Shown here piece after piece: positions 8,305 through 16,641 of a stretch of DNA of 42,226 nucleotides. Within the stretch, counting starts at the first letter, position 1. Every line of letters starts with the position of its first letter. A program made the translations under genes and the position numbers. Where the stretch lies: the NCBI RefSeq assembly GCF_037153975.1, contig NZ_JBBAYJ010000031.1, positions 1 through 42,226 of the forward strand, read 5' to 3'. Below the pieces are notes generated by a model that was given only the letters and a program-made list of their open reading frames with translations, ran no database searches and was not told the DNA's origin. The stretch is from Aquipuribacter sp. SD81 (GTDB taxonomy: Bacteria; Actinomycetota; Actinomycetes; Actinomycetales; JBBAYJ01).

Positions 8305-9635
8305 GCGGGCCCCCCGTCGCGGCGGGCGGAGGCGACGGGCTCGAGGCTGTCGCTGACGGTCAGGCCGAACAGCGTGCGCAGCGCCTCTGCGTAGGAGCTG
8401 CCGTCGGGGTGCGCCGCGAGCTCCTTCATCCGCACGGTCGGGGTGTGCAGCACCTTGTCGACGACACGGCGCACGGTGCGCTCCACCTCGGCCGCGACCT
8501 CGGGATCCAGGGCGCCCAGCCGGCCGCGGAGCCGCTCGAGCTCGGCCTCGACGACCGCGTCGGCCTGGGAGCGCAGCGCGACGACGGTCGGCGTGACGCG
8601 GGCCGCGTGCGACTCCGCGCGCCACAGCTCGACCTCCTCGGCCACGACGGCGCGCGCACGGGCGACCTCTCCGCTCGCGTCGCCCTGGCCCGCGAGGGCG
8701 TGCGCGAGGCCCTCGAGGTCGACGAGGTGGACCTCGGCGGCGCCCGGGCCGGCCGAGAAGCCGCCGGGCCCGGCCGGCTCCACGTCGCGGGGCAGGGCGA
8801 GGTCGACGAGCACGAGGGGGCGCCCGGCCCGCTCGGCCGTGGCCGCGCGGACGGCGTCGGCGGCGACCACGTGGCCCACGGACCCGGTGCACGACACGAC
8901 GACGTCGGCCTCGCGCAGGACCGTCGGCAGGGCCGACAGGTCCGCGACGACGCCGTCCACCCCCGCCGCGAGCCGCTCCGCGCGCTCGCGCGAGCGGTTG
9001 AGCACGGTGACCCCGCGCGCCCCGGAGCGCGACAGCGTGGCGGCCACGAGGCCGGCCATGCCGCCGGCGCCGACGACGGCGACGCGGGCGGCCGCGAGCG
9101 GGCCGACCACGGCTACGGCGCGCTCGAGCGACTCCTGGACCATGCGGTTGCCGAGCCGCTCGAGACCGGTCTCGCTGCGGGCGCGCCGGCCGACGCGCAG
9201 CGCGCGCTCGACGACGGCGGCGAGGCGTCCGCCGGCCCAGCCCTCGGCCCGGGCCCGGGCGTAGGCGGCACGCACCTGGCCGAGCACCTGCGCCTCGCCG
9301 ACCGCCATGGAGTCCAGCCCCGCGACGACCTGGAACGTGTGCTCCACCGCGGCCGTGTCGTAGTGGGCGTACATGTGCTCGACGATGTCGCTCACCGCGA
9401 CGCCGCTGCCGGCCGACAGCGCGGCGGACACGGCCGCGACGCCGTTGTGGAACCGGTCGACGTCGACGTACACCTCGACGCGGTTGCACGTCGCGAGGAC
9501 CATCGCCTCGTTGACGTACGGCTGCGCGAGGGCGGCGCGGGTGACGGCGTCCGCGTCGGCGGTCGCCGCCGCGAGCCGCTCCAGCTGGGGCAGCGGGGCG
9601 GTGCGGTGGCTCGCCCCCACGACGAGGAGGGTCAC
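8301..9635 (-). CDS. hemA: Glutamyl-tRNA reductase
   Basis: First enzyme of C5 tetrapyrrole synthesis: reduces glutamyl-tRNA(Glu) with NADPH to glutamate-1-semialdehyde. The 444-residue product has [16 protein letters not shown], the catalytic cysteine in [10 protein letters not shown] at exactly residue 50, [13 protein letters not shown], the nucleotide-binding [14 protein letters not shown] with [13 protein letters not shown], and a C-terminal dimerisation helix region. GTG start at 9635 overlaps the rex stop (GTGA). Being second in the rex operon, it is placed to be repressed or released with NADH/NAD balance, as described for the rex-hemACD operon of Streptomyces. Confidence 0.96.
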   Translation of the reverse strand: MTLLVVGASHRTAPLPQLERLAAATADADAVTRAALAQPYVNEAMVLATCNRVEVYVDVDRFHNGVAAVSAALSAGSGVAVSDIVEHMYAHYDTAAVEHTFQVVAGLDSMAVGEAQVLGQVRAAYARARAEGWAGGRLAAVVERALRVGRRARSETGLERLGNRMVQESLERAVAVVGPLAAARVAVVGAGGMAGLVAATLSRSGARGVTVLNRSRERAERLAAGVDGVVADLSALPTVLREADVVVSCTGSVGHVVAADAVRAATAERAGRPLVLVDLALPRDVEPAGPGGFSAGPGAAEVHLVDLEGLAHALAGQGDASGEVARARAVVAEEVELWRAESHAARVTPTVVALRSQADAVVEAELERLRGRLGALDPEVAAEVERTVRRVVDKVLHTPTVRMKELAAHPDGSSYAEALRTLFGLTVSDSLEPVASARRDGGPA

Positions 9636-10483
9636 CGGGCCGCCTCCGTCCCGGTCGGCGCGGTCGCGGCGCCGCCGCGGGCGTCCGGTCCCCGGCCGGC
9701 GAGGCGCGCGGCGGGCCGGACGACGGCGGGCACGTCGTCGAGGACGTCGCTGCGCTTGCGCTGCTCGTGGAAGCCGAGGATCTGCAGCTCGCTCGACAGG
9801 TCGACGGCGCGGACCGTCACGCCCGCGGGCACGCGGACCGTGCCGCCCGCGAAGCAGAGGATGCTCGTGACCCCGGCGGCGACGAGGAGGTCGCACGCGC
9901 TCTGCGCGGCCGCGGCGGGCGTCGCGACGACGGCGATGCGCACGCCGCGCTCGCGCACGAGCGCGGCGGCGGTGTCGACGTGGTGCACGGTGCGCCCGTT
10001 GACGACGGTGCCGACGACGGCGGGGTCGGCGTCGAAGAGCGCGGCGATGCTGAGGCCGCGGCTGGAGAAGCCGCCGTAGTGGGCGAGCGCGCGACCGAGG
10101 TTGCCGACCCCGACGATCGCGACGGGCCAGTCGTGCTCGAGGCCGAGGACGCCCGACATCTCGTGCACGAGCGTGGCGACGTCGTAGCCGACGCCGCGCG
10201 TGCCGTAGGAGCCGAGGTGCGACAGGTCCTTGCGGAGCATGGCGGCCGAGACGTGGACGGTCTCCGCGAGCTCCTGGCTCGACACCGTCGTGACGCCGGC
10301 GTCGGCGAGGCCGTGCAGGGCCTGCAGGTACGTCGGCAGCCGGCCGACGGTCGCCTCGGGCACGCCCGCGGCAGGGGCGGTGGTGCTGCCCGCGACCGGC
10401 GGCGACCCGGCGTCCGCCCCAGCTTCGCTGCGGCGGTGCTCGCGGACGTCGGCGCGGGGAAGGCGCAGACGCTTCAGCGGCAC
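9632..10483 (-). CDS. rex: Redox-sensing transcriptional repressor Rex
   Basis: Rex binds DNA when NAD+ is high and lets go when NADH rises. The 283-residue product has a winged-helix domain ([49 protein letters not shown] region) and a Rossmann domain with [19 protein letters not shown] and a C-terminal ILGFHEQ segment. About 42 Ala/Pro-rich residues precede the conserved part and about 35 follow it. The GTG at 10483 has GGAGGG four bases before it, which decides the start. A Rex-type operator overlaps its promoter, so it should repress itself and the hem genes behind it. Confidence 0.95.
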   Translation of the reverse strand: MPLKRLRLPRADVREHRRSEAGADAGSPPVAGSTTAPAAGVPEATVGRLPTYLQALHGLADAGVTTVSSQELAETVHVSAAMLRKDLSHLGSYGTRGVGYDVATLVHEMSGVLGLEHDWPVAIVGVGNLGRALAHYGGFSSRGLSIAALFDADPAVVGTVVNGRTVHHVDTAAALVRERGVRIAVVATPAAAAQSACDLLVAAGVTSILCFAGGTVRVPAGVTVRAVDLSSELQILGFHEQRKRSDVLDDVPAVVRPAARLAGRGPDARGGAATAPTGTEAAR

Positions 10484-10507
10484 GTGTCCCTCCTCGGTGA
10501 CCCCGTC

Positions 10508-10536
10508 ATGTTACGTGCTTGTGACGACAGGCACAA
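10508..10536 (-). promoter_or_regulatory. rex-hem promoter with Rex operator
   Basis: An 18-bp inverted repeat TTGTG-N8-CACAA occupies 10519-10536, the same arms and spacing as the Rex operator (TTGTGAA-N4-TTCACAA). On the minus strand a TAACAT -10 lies at 10513-10508 and TTGTGC sits 17 nt further upstream as a -35, so the operator covers the -35 and part of the spacer. Only the outer five bases of each arm match; the inner AA/TT pairs do not. Confidence 0.75.
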
Positions 10537-10622
10537 AGTCGCGACGGTGGAGAGCCGCAGGTCAGGGCCGGTGTGACCCGCCCCACGCCCACGGCGCTCC
10601 CCGGACCGGCCGGCCGCCGGGC

Positions 10623-10919
10623 TCACCACGTGAGCCGGCGGTCGCCCGCCAGCCGGCGGCGCAGCCGGTCGGGGTCGACGCGCAGCGCCTCCACCACCTG
10701 CCCGTCGACCTCGACGACGGGGATGCGGTCCCAGTACGCCGCCTCCAGGGCCGGGTCGTCGAGGATCGACACCTCGGTGAGCACCGCGCCCGCGCGGCGG
10801 CACTCCCGCTCCACGACGACGCGGGCCTCCTCGCACAGGTGGCAGCCGGGCCGCGTCAGCAGCCGCACCCGGGGGGCGGGCGCGGCGGCGCGGCCGCGGA
10901 GGCGGTCGAGCAGTCCCAC
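10623..10919 (-). CDS. Glutaredoxin-like small thiol protein
   Basis: A 98-residue protein of the glutaredoxin/DUF836 type. VRLLTRPGCHLCEEARVVVE carries the CxxC pair (Cys26, Cys29) at the start of helix 1; RIPVVEVDGQVV supplies the cis-proline and the beta-strand typical of the fold. No signal peptide is visible, so it should act in the cytoplasm. The GTG at 10919 lies two bases after the acyltransferase stop, so it is probably co-translated with that gene. Its substrate is unknown. Confidence 0.85.
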   Translation of the reverse strand: MGLLDRLRGRAAAPAPRVRLLTRPGCHLCEEARVVVERECRRAGAVLTEVSILDDPALEAAYWDRIPVVEVDGQVVEALRVDPDRLRRRLAGDRRLTW

Positions 10920-10921
10920 GC

Positions 10922-12160
10922 CTAGCCCAGGAAGACCGAGCGCCGCTGCACGAGCAGGGCGTACAGCGTCTGCTGGACGACCTCGCGCACGCGGTCGGTG
11001 ATCTCGAAGACGACCATCGGGTCGTCGGCCGCGCCGGGGTCGAGCTCGTCGGTGGGCACGGGCTCGCCGAACTCGATGAGCCACTTGCTCGGCAGCGGCA
11101 CGAGGCCGAGCGGGCCCAGCCACGGCCACGTGGGCGTGACGGGCCAGAACGGCGTGCCGAACAGCCGCGCGAGCGGGCGCACGTCGGCGAGCATCGGGTG
11201 TACCTCCTCGGCCCCGACGATGCTGACGGGCACGATCGGCACCTGGGTGCGGATCGCGGCCGACACGAAGCCGCCGCGCCCGAAGCGCTGGAGGCGGTAG
11301 CGGTCACGGTAGAGCTTGCCGACCCCCTTGAACCCCTCGGGCCACACCCCGACGAGCTGCCCGGCGGTGAGGAGGCGCTCGGCGTCGCTGCTGGCGGCCA
11401 GGGTCGCGCCCATCCGGCGGGCGACGTCGCCGACGACGGGCGTGGCGAACACGAGGTCCGCGCCGAGCATGCGGAGGAACCGGTCGCCCGTGGCCTCGTG
11501 GACCGCGACCTGCGTCATGAGGGCGTCCCACGCGAGCGTGCCGGAGTGGTTGCCGACCAGCAGCGCGCCGCGGTCGGCGGGGATGTGGTGCGCGCCGCGG
11601 ACCTCCACGCGGAACCAGTGCCGGTACAGCGGCCGCAGCACGGCGAGCAGCACGCGCTCGGTGAGCTCGGGGTCGAAGCCGAACTCGTCGACGGCGTAGT
11701 CGCCCTCGAGCCGGCGCCGGACGAGCTCGACGGCGTCGACGAGCAGCTCGCCGACGCCCGTGAGGTCGAGCGTGTCCGGCTCCTGGGGTGCGTCGGGGAC
11801 CGGGTCGGCGGGCGAGGTCACGGGCTCGGGGACGGCCTGCTGGACCGCCGGGTCCGCCGGGTCCTTCGCGACGGCCGGGTCCGTCGGGTCCACCGGGCCC
11901 GCCGGGCCCGCCGGGTCCGCCGGGTCGGTCGGGTCCGCGTCTCGCACGACCGTCAGCCGCGGGGGGCCGCCGAGCCGCTCGACGACCTCCAGGCCCGCCT
12001 CCTCGCCGTAGCGCTCCACGCGCAGCCCGAGCCCGGGGTCGTCGAGCAGGGGCGTGCCGCTGCGTCGCCGACGGGCGCGCTCCGCCGCGGCGCGGTCGGC
12101 GGCGCGGTCGAGCGGGCTCCGTCGGGCTCCGCCGTCCCCCGGCGGCGTCCCGGGCGTCAC
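10922..12160 (-). CDS. PlsC-type glycerolipid acyltransferase
   Basis: A 412-residue protein. The C-terminal ~250 residues form an acyltransferase domain: RGALLVGNHSGTLAWD holds the catalytic His and Asp in the spacing seen in actinobacterial members, and VWPEGFKG is the PEG motif. It is likely a 1-acylglycerol-3-phosphate acyltransferase or a related phospholipid acyltransferase at the inner membrane face. The first ~130 residues are low complexity, with a run of DPTDPADPAG-type repeats around 11850-11940, expected to be disordered. GTG at 12160 overlaps the epimerase stop; the glutaredoxin follows two bases after its own stop. The substrate is not readable from sequence. Confidence 0.87.
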   Translation of the reverse strand: MTPGTPPGDGGARRSPLDRAADRAAAERARRRRSGTPLLDDPGLGLRVERYGEEAGLEVVERLGGPPRLTVVRDADPTDPADPAGPAGPVDPTDPAVAKDPADPAVQQAVPEPVTSPADPVPDAPQEPDTLDLTGVGELLVDAVELVRRRLEGDYAVDEFGFDPELTERVLLAVLRPLYRHWFRVEVRGAHHIPADRGALLVGNHSGTLAWDALMTQVAVHEATGDRFLRMLGADLVFATPVVGDVARRMGATLAASSDAERLLTAGQLVGVWPEGFKGVGKLYRDRYRLQRFGRGGFVSAAIRTQVPIVPVSIVGAEEVHPMLADVRPLARLFGTPFWPVTPTWPWLGPLGLVPLPSKWLIEFGEPVPTDELDPGAADDPMVVFEITDRVREVVQQTLYALLVQRRSVFLG

Positions 12161-13236
12161 GCGTGCCCCGGTCCGCGGCCGGCACCGGCGCGCACCGTGT
12201 CGCGCACGGCCGTGCGGACCTCCTCGGCGACGAGGTCGACGGCCGGTCGGTAGCCGCGCAGCCCGTGCGAGCGGCAGAAGTCCTCGAAGGCCTCGCGGGA
12301 GGAGCGCCGAGGCACGAACCCGAGCTCCTCGCGGCAGCGCGTCGTGTCGAGGACGCGGCCGTACCCGAGGAGCCGGAGGTCCTCCACCGTCACCTCGGCC
12401 GCCCCGGTGCGGGTGAGCCAGCGCCCGGCGGTCCCCGCGAGCGCCTCCGGAACGCCGACGACGGGACGCCCCGCGAGCGCCGCGGCCTGGCACGTCGTGA
12501 CCACGCCGTCGCCGGCGACGTTGACCGCCCCGGTGACGGTACGGCCGGGGCCGGGCCCGCCGTCCCCGCCGACCGTGGCGCGCACCATCGCCTCGACCGC
12601 GTCCTCCTCGTGCACGAACTGCAGCCGGCCGTCGTGCCCGAGCAGGGTCGGCACGGCGGGCAGCGAGAAGACGCGCGACAGCGGCGTCTCCAGCCCGGGG
12701 CCGACGATGCTCGCGAAGCGCAGCAGCGTGACGGCGACGTCGGGGCGGCGCCGGGTCAGCCCCCGCACGTAGCCCTCCACCTCGAGGCAGTCCTTCGCCC
12801 AGCCCGTGCGCGGCGGCGAGGCGGCGACGGACTCCTCGGTGAACATCGCCGGGTCCGCCGGGCCCGCGCCGTAGACGCCGGAGGTCGACTTCACGACGAG
12901 CCGCCGCACCCCCGGCGCCTTCTGGCAGGCCGCGAGCAGCTGCATCGTGCCGATGACGTTGATCTCCTTCATCGGCACCCGGCCACCCGCGGAGCGCGGG
13001 GTGGCGATGACGTTCATGTGGACGACGGTGTCCACGCCCTCGTCCTGCAGCAGCCGGCCGACGGCCGGGCTGCGGATGTCCGCACGCACGAACGCCGCCC
13101 CGCCCAGGTCGACCTGGGGCGGGACGACGTCGAGTCCCACGACCCGTGGGCGGGTCGGGTGCGCGGCGAGCGCGGCCGCGACCTCGCCCCCGAGGTACCT
13201 GGACACCCCGGTGACGAGGACGACTCGCGCGGCCAC
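12157..13236 (-). CDS. NAD(P)-dependent SDR epimerase/dehydratase family protein
   Basis: A 359-residue extended short-chain dehydrogenase. The N-terminal VVLVTGVSRYLGGEVA is the glycine-rich nucleotide loop, and VVKSTSGVYGAG provides the catalytic-region Ser/Thr. The position where extended SDRs carry YxxxK reads GWAKDCLEVEGYVRG: Lys is kept, Tyr is replaced by Trp. I recall similar substitutions in close actinobacterial relatives, so this may be a family trait rather than decay. The gene lies directly downstream of the bS22-like peptide and overlaps the acyltransferase. No sugar substrate can be assigned. Confidence 0.85.
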   Translation of the reverse strand: MAARVVLVTGVSRYLGGEVAAALAAHPTRPRVVGLDVVPPQVDLGGAAFVRADIRSPAVGRLLQDEGVDTVVHMNVIATPRSAGGRVPMKEINVIGTMQLLAACQKAPGVRRLVVKSTSGVYGAGPADPAMFTEESVAASPPRTGWAKDCLEVEGYVRGLTRRRPDVAVTLLRFASIVGPGLETPLSRVFSLPAVPTLLGHDGRLQFVHEEDAVEAMVRATVGGDGGPGPGRTVTGAVNVAGDGVVTTCQAAALAGRPVVGVPEALAGTAGRWLTRTGAAEVTVEDLRLLGYGRVLDTTRCREELGFVPRRSSREAFEDFCRSHGLRGYRPAVDLVAEEVRTAVRDTVRAGAGRGPGHA

Positions 13237-13253
13237 GGGATGCCCGGCCGGTG

Positions 13254-13352
13254 CTACTTCTTGTTGCGGCGCTGGTGGCGCGTGCGGCGCAGCAGCTTGC
13301 GGTGCTTCTTCTTCGCCATGCGCTTGCGGCGCTTCTTGATGACAGAGCCCAC
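13254..13352 (-). CDS. AURKAIP1/COX24-domain 30S ribosomal protein (bS22-like)
   Basis: A 32-residue, extremely basic peptide that reads V-G-S-VIKKRRKRMAKKKHRK and continues with LLRRTRHQRRNKK. This is the actinobacterial AURKAIP1/COX24 family, shown in mycobacteria to be an extra small-subunit ribosomal protein (bS22). The GTG start at 13352 has AAGGA seven bases upstream. It has its own TAGCCT -10 at 13459-13454, giving a leader of about 95 nt that can fold into GC-rich hairpins. The HTH gene upstream and the epimerase downstream are its usual neighbours. Confidence 0.92.
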   Translation of the reverse strand: MGSVIKKRRKRMAKKKHRKLLRRTRHQRRNKK

Positions 13353-13453
13353 GAGGGTCCTTCCGGTTCGGGTCGGGTCGTCGGTGGCGCTGGGTGCGGG
13401 GCCGACCCTGGGGCCGCGCGCGCCGGGCGCGGTGCGCCCGTGGTCCGGCCCCC

Positions 13454-13459
13454 AGGCTA
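13454..13459 (-). promoter_or_regulatory. -10 hexamer of the bS22-like gene
   Basis: TAGCCT on the minus strand just downstream of the HTH gene stop, about 100 nt before the ribosomal peptide start. No convincing -35 is seen. Confidence 0.45.
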
Positions 13460-13463
13460 CCTC

Positions 13464-13703
13464 TCAGGCGGAGTCGGTCAGACCCGCGCGCAGGTAGTCG
13501 TCGACGGCGTGCACGGGGACCCGGAACGAGCGGCCCACCCGGACCGCCGACAGCTCGCCGCCGTGGACCAGGCGGTACACCGTCATCTTCGACACGCGCA
13601 TGCGGGCGGCGACCTCGGACACCGTGAGGAACTGGACCTCGCTGAGCGGGGCCGGCCGCCCGGCGGCGCTGCGCAGCGGTCGTGGGGCGGAGCCGTCGGA
13701 CAT
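13464..13703 (-). CDS. Excisionase-type helix-turn-helix DNA-binding protein
   Basis: A 79-residue protein with a single MerR/excisionase-like winged helix: FLTVSEVAARMRVSKMTVYRLVHGGELSAVRVGRSFRVPVHAVDDYL forms the HTH plus the wing, preceded by about 24 disordered residues. The family is widespread next to the AURKAIP1 peptide in actinobacteria and is usually annotated simply as an excisionase-family HTH protein; no recombinase is present here, so a general regulatory role is more likely than phage excision. The ATG at 13703 has GGAGGG a few bases upstream. A TACCGT hexamer at 13789-13784 is a candidate -10. Confidence 0.88.
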   Translation of the reverse strand: MSDGSAPRPLRSAAGRPAPLSEVQFLTVSEVAARMRVSKMTVYRLVHGGELSAVRVGRSFRVPVHAVDDYLRAGLTDSA

Positions 13704-13783
13704 GGTCCCTCCGTAGCCGGTCGTACCGCCCCGTCGGCCGGCGGACCGGGGCGTCCTCGCGCGCGGCGGGAGCGGATGATCAC

Positions 13784-13789
13784 ACGGTA
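13784..13789 (-). promoter_or_regulatory. Candidate -10 hexamer of the HTH gene
   Basis: TACCGT on the minus strand, about 80 nt before the HTH start. The motif alone is weak evidence. Confidence 0.35.
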
Positions 13790-13831
13790 GGGGCTGGTGG
13801 GACCGGTGGGAAGCCGGTGGGCGCCGGGCCG

Positions 13832-13846
13832 GCCGGCTCCGCCGGC
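13832..13846 (-). terminator. Possible acuC terminator hairpin
   Basis: A GCCGGC stem of six pairs with a three-base loop, 14 bases after the acuC stop. There is no T-run, and such hairpins arise by chance in DNA this GC-rich. Confidence 0.3.
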
Positions 13847-13859
13847 GACGCGGTGCGGG

Positions 13860-15047
13860 TCAGTCGAACCAGGGGTCGAGGCCGAGGAGCGGGAAGACGG
13901 CCTTCCGCGTGGCCATGACGGCCTGGTCGACCGGGTCGGCGGGGTCGAAGCCGGACTCCCACGTGTCGAAGGTCGGGTCGGCCCCGTCCGTCATGCGACG
14001 GGGCCCGGGCTGCCCGACGAGCTGCTCGACGTGCTCCAGCCAGCCGGCGGGGACCGGGGTCGTCGGCTCGACCGGACGGTGCGCGGCGACCCCGACCAGG
14101 TGCGCCCAGGCCCGGGGCACGACGTCGACGAGCTCGTAGCCGCCGCCGCCGAAGGCGAGCCACCGACCGTCGGTCACCTCGTGCGCGAGGTCGTGCAGGA
14201 GCGCGGCGGCGGCCCGCTGCCCGTCGACCGAGACGCGCAGGTGCGCGAGCGGGTCCAGGACGTGCGTGTCGCAGCCGTGCTGGGTGACGAGCACCTGCGG
14301 CCGCACCTCCCGCACGACGGGCCGCGCGACGGCGTGGATCGCCCGCAGCCAGCCCGCGTCGCCCGTGCCGGCCGGCAGCGCGACGTTGACCGCGGTGCCC
14401 TCGGCGCCCGGTCCGCCGACGTCGGTGGGGTACCCGGTGCCCGGGAACAGGGTCCGGCCGGACTCGTGGACGGACACCGTCGTGACGCGGGGGTCGTCCC
14501 AGAACACCGACTCGGTGCCGTCGCCGTGGTGCACGTCGGTGTCGACGTAGACGACCCGCTCCACGCCGCCGTCCAGCAGCGCCTGGATCGCGCCCGCGCA
14601 GTCGTTGTAGACGCAGAAGCCGGACGCGGCGTCGGCGGAGGCGTGGTGCAGGCCGCCGGCGAAGTTGACGCCGTGGTCGACCTCCCCGGCGAGCAGGGCG
14701 CGCGCGAGCCCGACCGACCCCGCGAACACCCGGGCGGCGCTGTCGTGCATGCCGGCGAAGGCGGGCGTGTCCGTCGTCCCGATGCCGTGACCGACCACGG
14801 CGCGGGGGTCGGCCGACGCCGCGCGCACGGCCGCCACGAGGCCGTGGGTGTGCACGGTCCGCAGCAGCTCGTCGGTGGCGACGGGGGCGTCGACCACCTC
14901 CACGTGCTCCAGCAGCCCGAGGTCGCGGCAGAGCAGGGCCGTGAGGGCGATCCGCACCGGGGCGAGCGGGTGCCCGGGACCGAAGTCGTAGCGGACGAAG
15001 TCGTCGTCCCAGACCACGCGCGTGCGGCGGGGAGGTCGCGACGACAT
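13860..15047 (-). CDS. acuC: AcuC-like acetoin utilization / histone deacetylase family protein
   Basis: A 395-residue zinc-dependent deacylase of the arginase/deacetylase fold. It carries the metal and catalytic signatures YVDTDVHHGDGTESVFWDD, GGLHHASADAASGFCVYND (the His-His pair), VTQHGCDTHVLDPLAHL and the catalytic-tyrosine loop FGGGGYELVDV. In Bacillus, AcuC deacetylates acetyl-CoA synthetase; here the neighbourhood gives no acetate or acetoin genes, so the protein substrate is open. The ATG at 15047 is six bases downstream of a TAGCGT hexamer, so the mRNA is probably leaderless. It stands alone between the HTH gene and divergent DUF3105. Confidence 0.9.
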   Translation of the reverse strand: MSSRPPRRTRVVWDDDFVRYDFGPGHPLAPVRIALTALLCRDLGLLEHVEVVDAPVATDELLRTVHTHGLVAAVRAASADPRAVVGHGIGTTDTPAFAGMHDSAARVFAGSVGLARALLAGEVDHGVNFAGGLHHASADAASGFCVYNDCAGAIQALLDGGVERVVYVDTDVHHGDGTESVFWDDPRVTTVSVHESGRTLFPGTGYPTDVGGPGAEGTAVNVALPAGTGDAGWLRAIHAVARPVVREVRPQVLVTQHGCDTHVLDPLAHLRVSVDGQRAAAALLHDLAHEVTDGRWLAFGGGGYELVDVVPRAWAHLVGVAAHRPVEPTTPVPAGWLEHVEQLVGQPGPRRMTDGADPTFDTWESGFDPADPVDQAVMATRKAVFPLLGLDPWFD

Positions 15048-15053
15048 GGCGAC

Positions 15054-15059
15054 ACGCTA
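15054..15059 (-). promoter_or_regulatory. -10 hexamer of acuC (leaderless)
   Basis: TAGCGT on the minus strand, six bases before the ATG at 15047. It fits the TANNNT plus 6-8 nt pattern seen at many genes here. Confidence 0.6.
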
Positions 15060-15246
15060 GCCCCGCCCGTCGTGGCCGTAGGCCGACCGACCGCCCGCCA
15101 CCGCGGCCGCGGGCCGGGCGGTGTCCCAGGTTGCTCACAGGACGGTGCACCATGGTGTACGGCGGGTCGCCCACCCGGGCCCCGCGAGACCCGTCCCACG
15201 ACCGCCCCGACGCCGTCCGTCCGGCGGCCCACCACGAGGAGCACCG

Positions 15247-15888
15247 GTGCCCAGAGCCACCTCCGACGACCGGCAGGCCCGCCTGGCCAAGATGCAGGCC
15301 GCACAGCGCAGCTCCGAGCGGCGTCGCTCGCTGCTCGTGGTCGGTGTCGCCGCCCTGGTGTCGCTGCTGCTCATCGGGGTCGTCGTCGGCGTCATCGTGC
15401 AGTCCCAGGGCGAGCGCAGCGCGGTCGAGCGTGCGGCCGCCGAGGACATCGACGGCGTCGAGGAGTTCGACGAGCAGGACCGCAACCACGTGCAGACCCC
15501 GGTCGAGTACGCGGTGACCCCGCCGGTCGGCGGCGACCACACGCCCGACTGGCAGACGTGCGGCTTCTACGACACGCCGATCACGACCGAGCCCGGCGTG
15601 CACTCCCTCGAGCACGGTGCCGTGTGGGTCACCTACGACCCGGAGCTGCCCGCCGAGCAGGTCGCGGTCCTGGAGGACCTCGCGGAGCGCAACGCGTTCC
15701 TCCTCGTGTCCCCGTGGGCGGACGGCGCGGAGCTGCCGAGCCCCGTCGTGGCCAGCTCCTGGCAGCGTCAGCTCGCGCTCGACAGCGCCGAGGACGAGCG
15801 CCTCGAGGTCTTCATCGCGAAGTACATGCAGAACGAGGAGCTCACGCCCGAGCTCGGCGCGGCCTGCAGCGGCGGGAGGATGGCCTGA
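15247..15888 (+). CDS. DUF3105 membrane-anchored protein
   Basis: A 213-residue protein with a 35-residue charged N-terminus, one transmembrane helix (LLVVGVAALVSLLLIGVVVGVIV) and an extracytoplasmic DUF3105 domain. The domain has the conserved HTPDWQTCGFYDTPI and HSLEHGAVWVTY segments, whose His and Cys residues could bind metal, though the function is unknown. The GTG at 15247 is preceded by GAGGAG at a good distance, which selects it over upstream in-frame codons. It is followed without a gap by DUF305 (4-nt overlap), a frequent pair in actinobacteria, so the two probably act together at the envelope. Confidence 0.86.
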   Translation: MPRATSDDRQARLAKMQAAQRSSERRRSLLVVGVAALVSLLLIGVVVGVIVQSQGERSAVERAAAEDIDGVEEFDEQDRNHVQTPVEYAVTPPVGGDHTPDWQTCGFYDTPITTEPGVHSLEHGAVWVTYDPELPAEQVAVLEDLAERNAFLLVSPWADGAELPSPVVASSWQRQLALDSAEDERLEVFIAKYMQNEELTPELGAACSGGRMA

Positions 15889-16619
15889 GCACCGACCGGG
15901 CCGCCGGCGGCGGAGGACGGCTCCTCGCCCGTCCGGCCGCCACGGCGCTCGCGGTCGTGGGCGCGGCCCTTCTCGTGGTGGTGGGCCTGCTCGGCGGGGT
16001 CGCGCTCGCCGGGCCGGCTGCCGCGGCGGCCCCGGCCGAGGACTCCGTCGAGGCGGGGTTCGCGCGCGACATGTCCGTGCACCACGGGCAGGCCGTCGAG
16101 ATGTCCGTCCTGGTGCGCGACCGCTCCGACGCCGACGACCTGCGCCAGGTCGCGCTCGACATCGTCCTCACCCAGCAGAACCAGCAGGGCCAGATGCTCG
16201 GCTGGCTCACGACGTGGGGCCTGGCCCCCGCCTCGACCGTGCCGGTCATGGCGTGGATGGGCGACGAGCCGTTCTCGGGGTCGATGAGCGGCATGGACAT
16301 GGCCGGGCACAGCGAGGACGACGGCGAGGGCGGCGAGGGCGGCGGCAACCCGATGCTCGCGATGGGCATGGCGAGCAGCGACGAGATGCAGGCCCTCGCC
16401 GACGCCGACGGCGTCGAGGCGGAGCGCATCTGGGCCCAGCTCATGATCGAGCACCACCTCGGCGGCATCGCGATGGCCGAGGAGGCCGCGGAGCGGGCCG
16501 AGGAGCCGCAGGTCCGGCGCCTCGCGGAGGGCATGGTCGCGGGGCAGACGGCGGAGCTGACGACGCTCCAGCGCTTCCTCGACGAGCGCGGCGGCCCGGT
16601 CGACCTCGCGGCGGGGTGA
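15885..16619 (+). CDS. DUF305 secreted/anchored protein (CTG start)
   Basis: A 244-residue exported protein with an N-terminal hydrophobic segment (TALAVVGAALLVVVGLLGGVALAG, then AAAAAPAED as a likely cleavage region). It has two DUF305 halves, marked by FARDMSVHHGQAVEMS and AQLMIEHHLGGIAMAEEA, predicted four-helix bundles with conserved His/Met clusters. A Met/His/Gly/Asp-rich linker joins them, which suggests metal (perhaps copper) contact; that is inference. No ATG, GTG or TTG can start it with the signal peptide intact: the first in-frame GTG, at 15957, lies inside the signal. The CTG at 15885, in a CTGA overlap with DUF3105 and behind GGGAGGA, is the best start. Confidence 0.85.
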   Translation: MSTDRAAGGGGRLLARPAATALAVVGAALLVVVGLLGGVALAGPAAAAAPAEDSVEAGFARDMSVHHGQAVEMSVLVRDRSDADDLRQVALDIVLTQQNQQGQMLGWLTTWGLAPASTVPVMAWMGDEPFSGSMSGMDMAGHSEDDGEGGEGGGNPMLAMGMASSDEMQALADADGVEAERIWAQLMIEHHLGGIAMAEEAAERAEEPQVRRLAEGMVAGQTAELTTLQRFLDERGGPVDLAAG

Positions 16620-16627
16620 GCCCGGCG

Positions 16628-16633
16628 TAGCCT
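16628..16633 (+). promoter_or_regulatory. -10 hexamer before the trkA leader ORF
   Basis: TAGCCT, 8 nt before the GTG at 16642 and 76 nt before the trkA ATG. Its position predicts a transcript that begins at the GTG. Confidence 0.55.
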
Positions 16634-16641
16634 GTGCGCCC

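Noticed and set aside
12780-12830. Broken active site of the SDR protein (Trp for the catalytic Tyr)
   Set aside because: I recall the same kind of change in actinobacterial relatives, so it looks like a family feature; not scored as decay.
13464-13703. Remnant of an integrated element because of the excisionase-like protein
   Set aside because: No integrase, attachment-site repeat or tRNA is nearby; this HTH type is a regular neighbour of the bS22-like gene.
13797-15884. Upstream extension of the DUF305 frame
   Set aside because: The frame is open by chance across acuC (antisense) and DUF3105; the domain and signal peptide begin only at about 15885.
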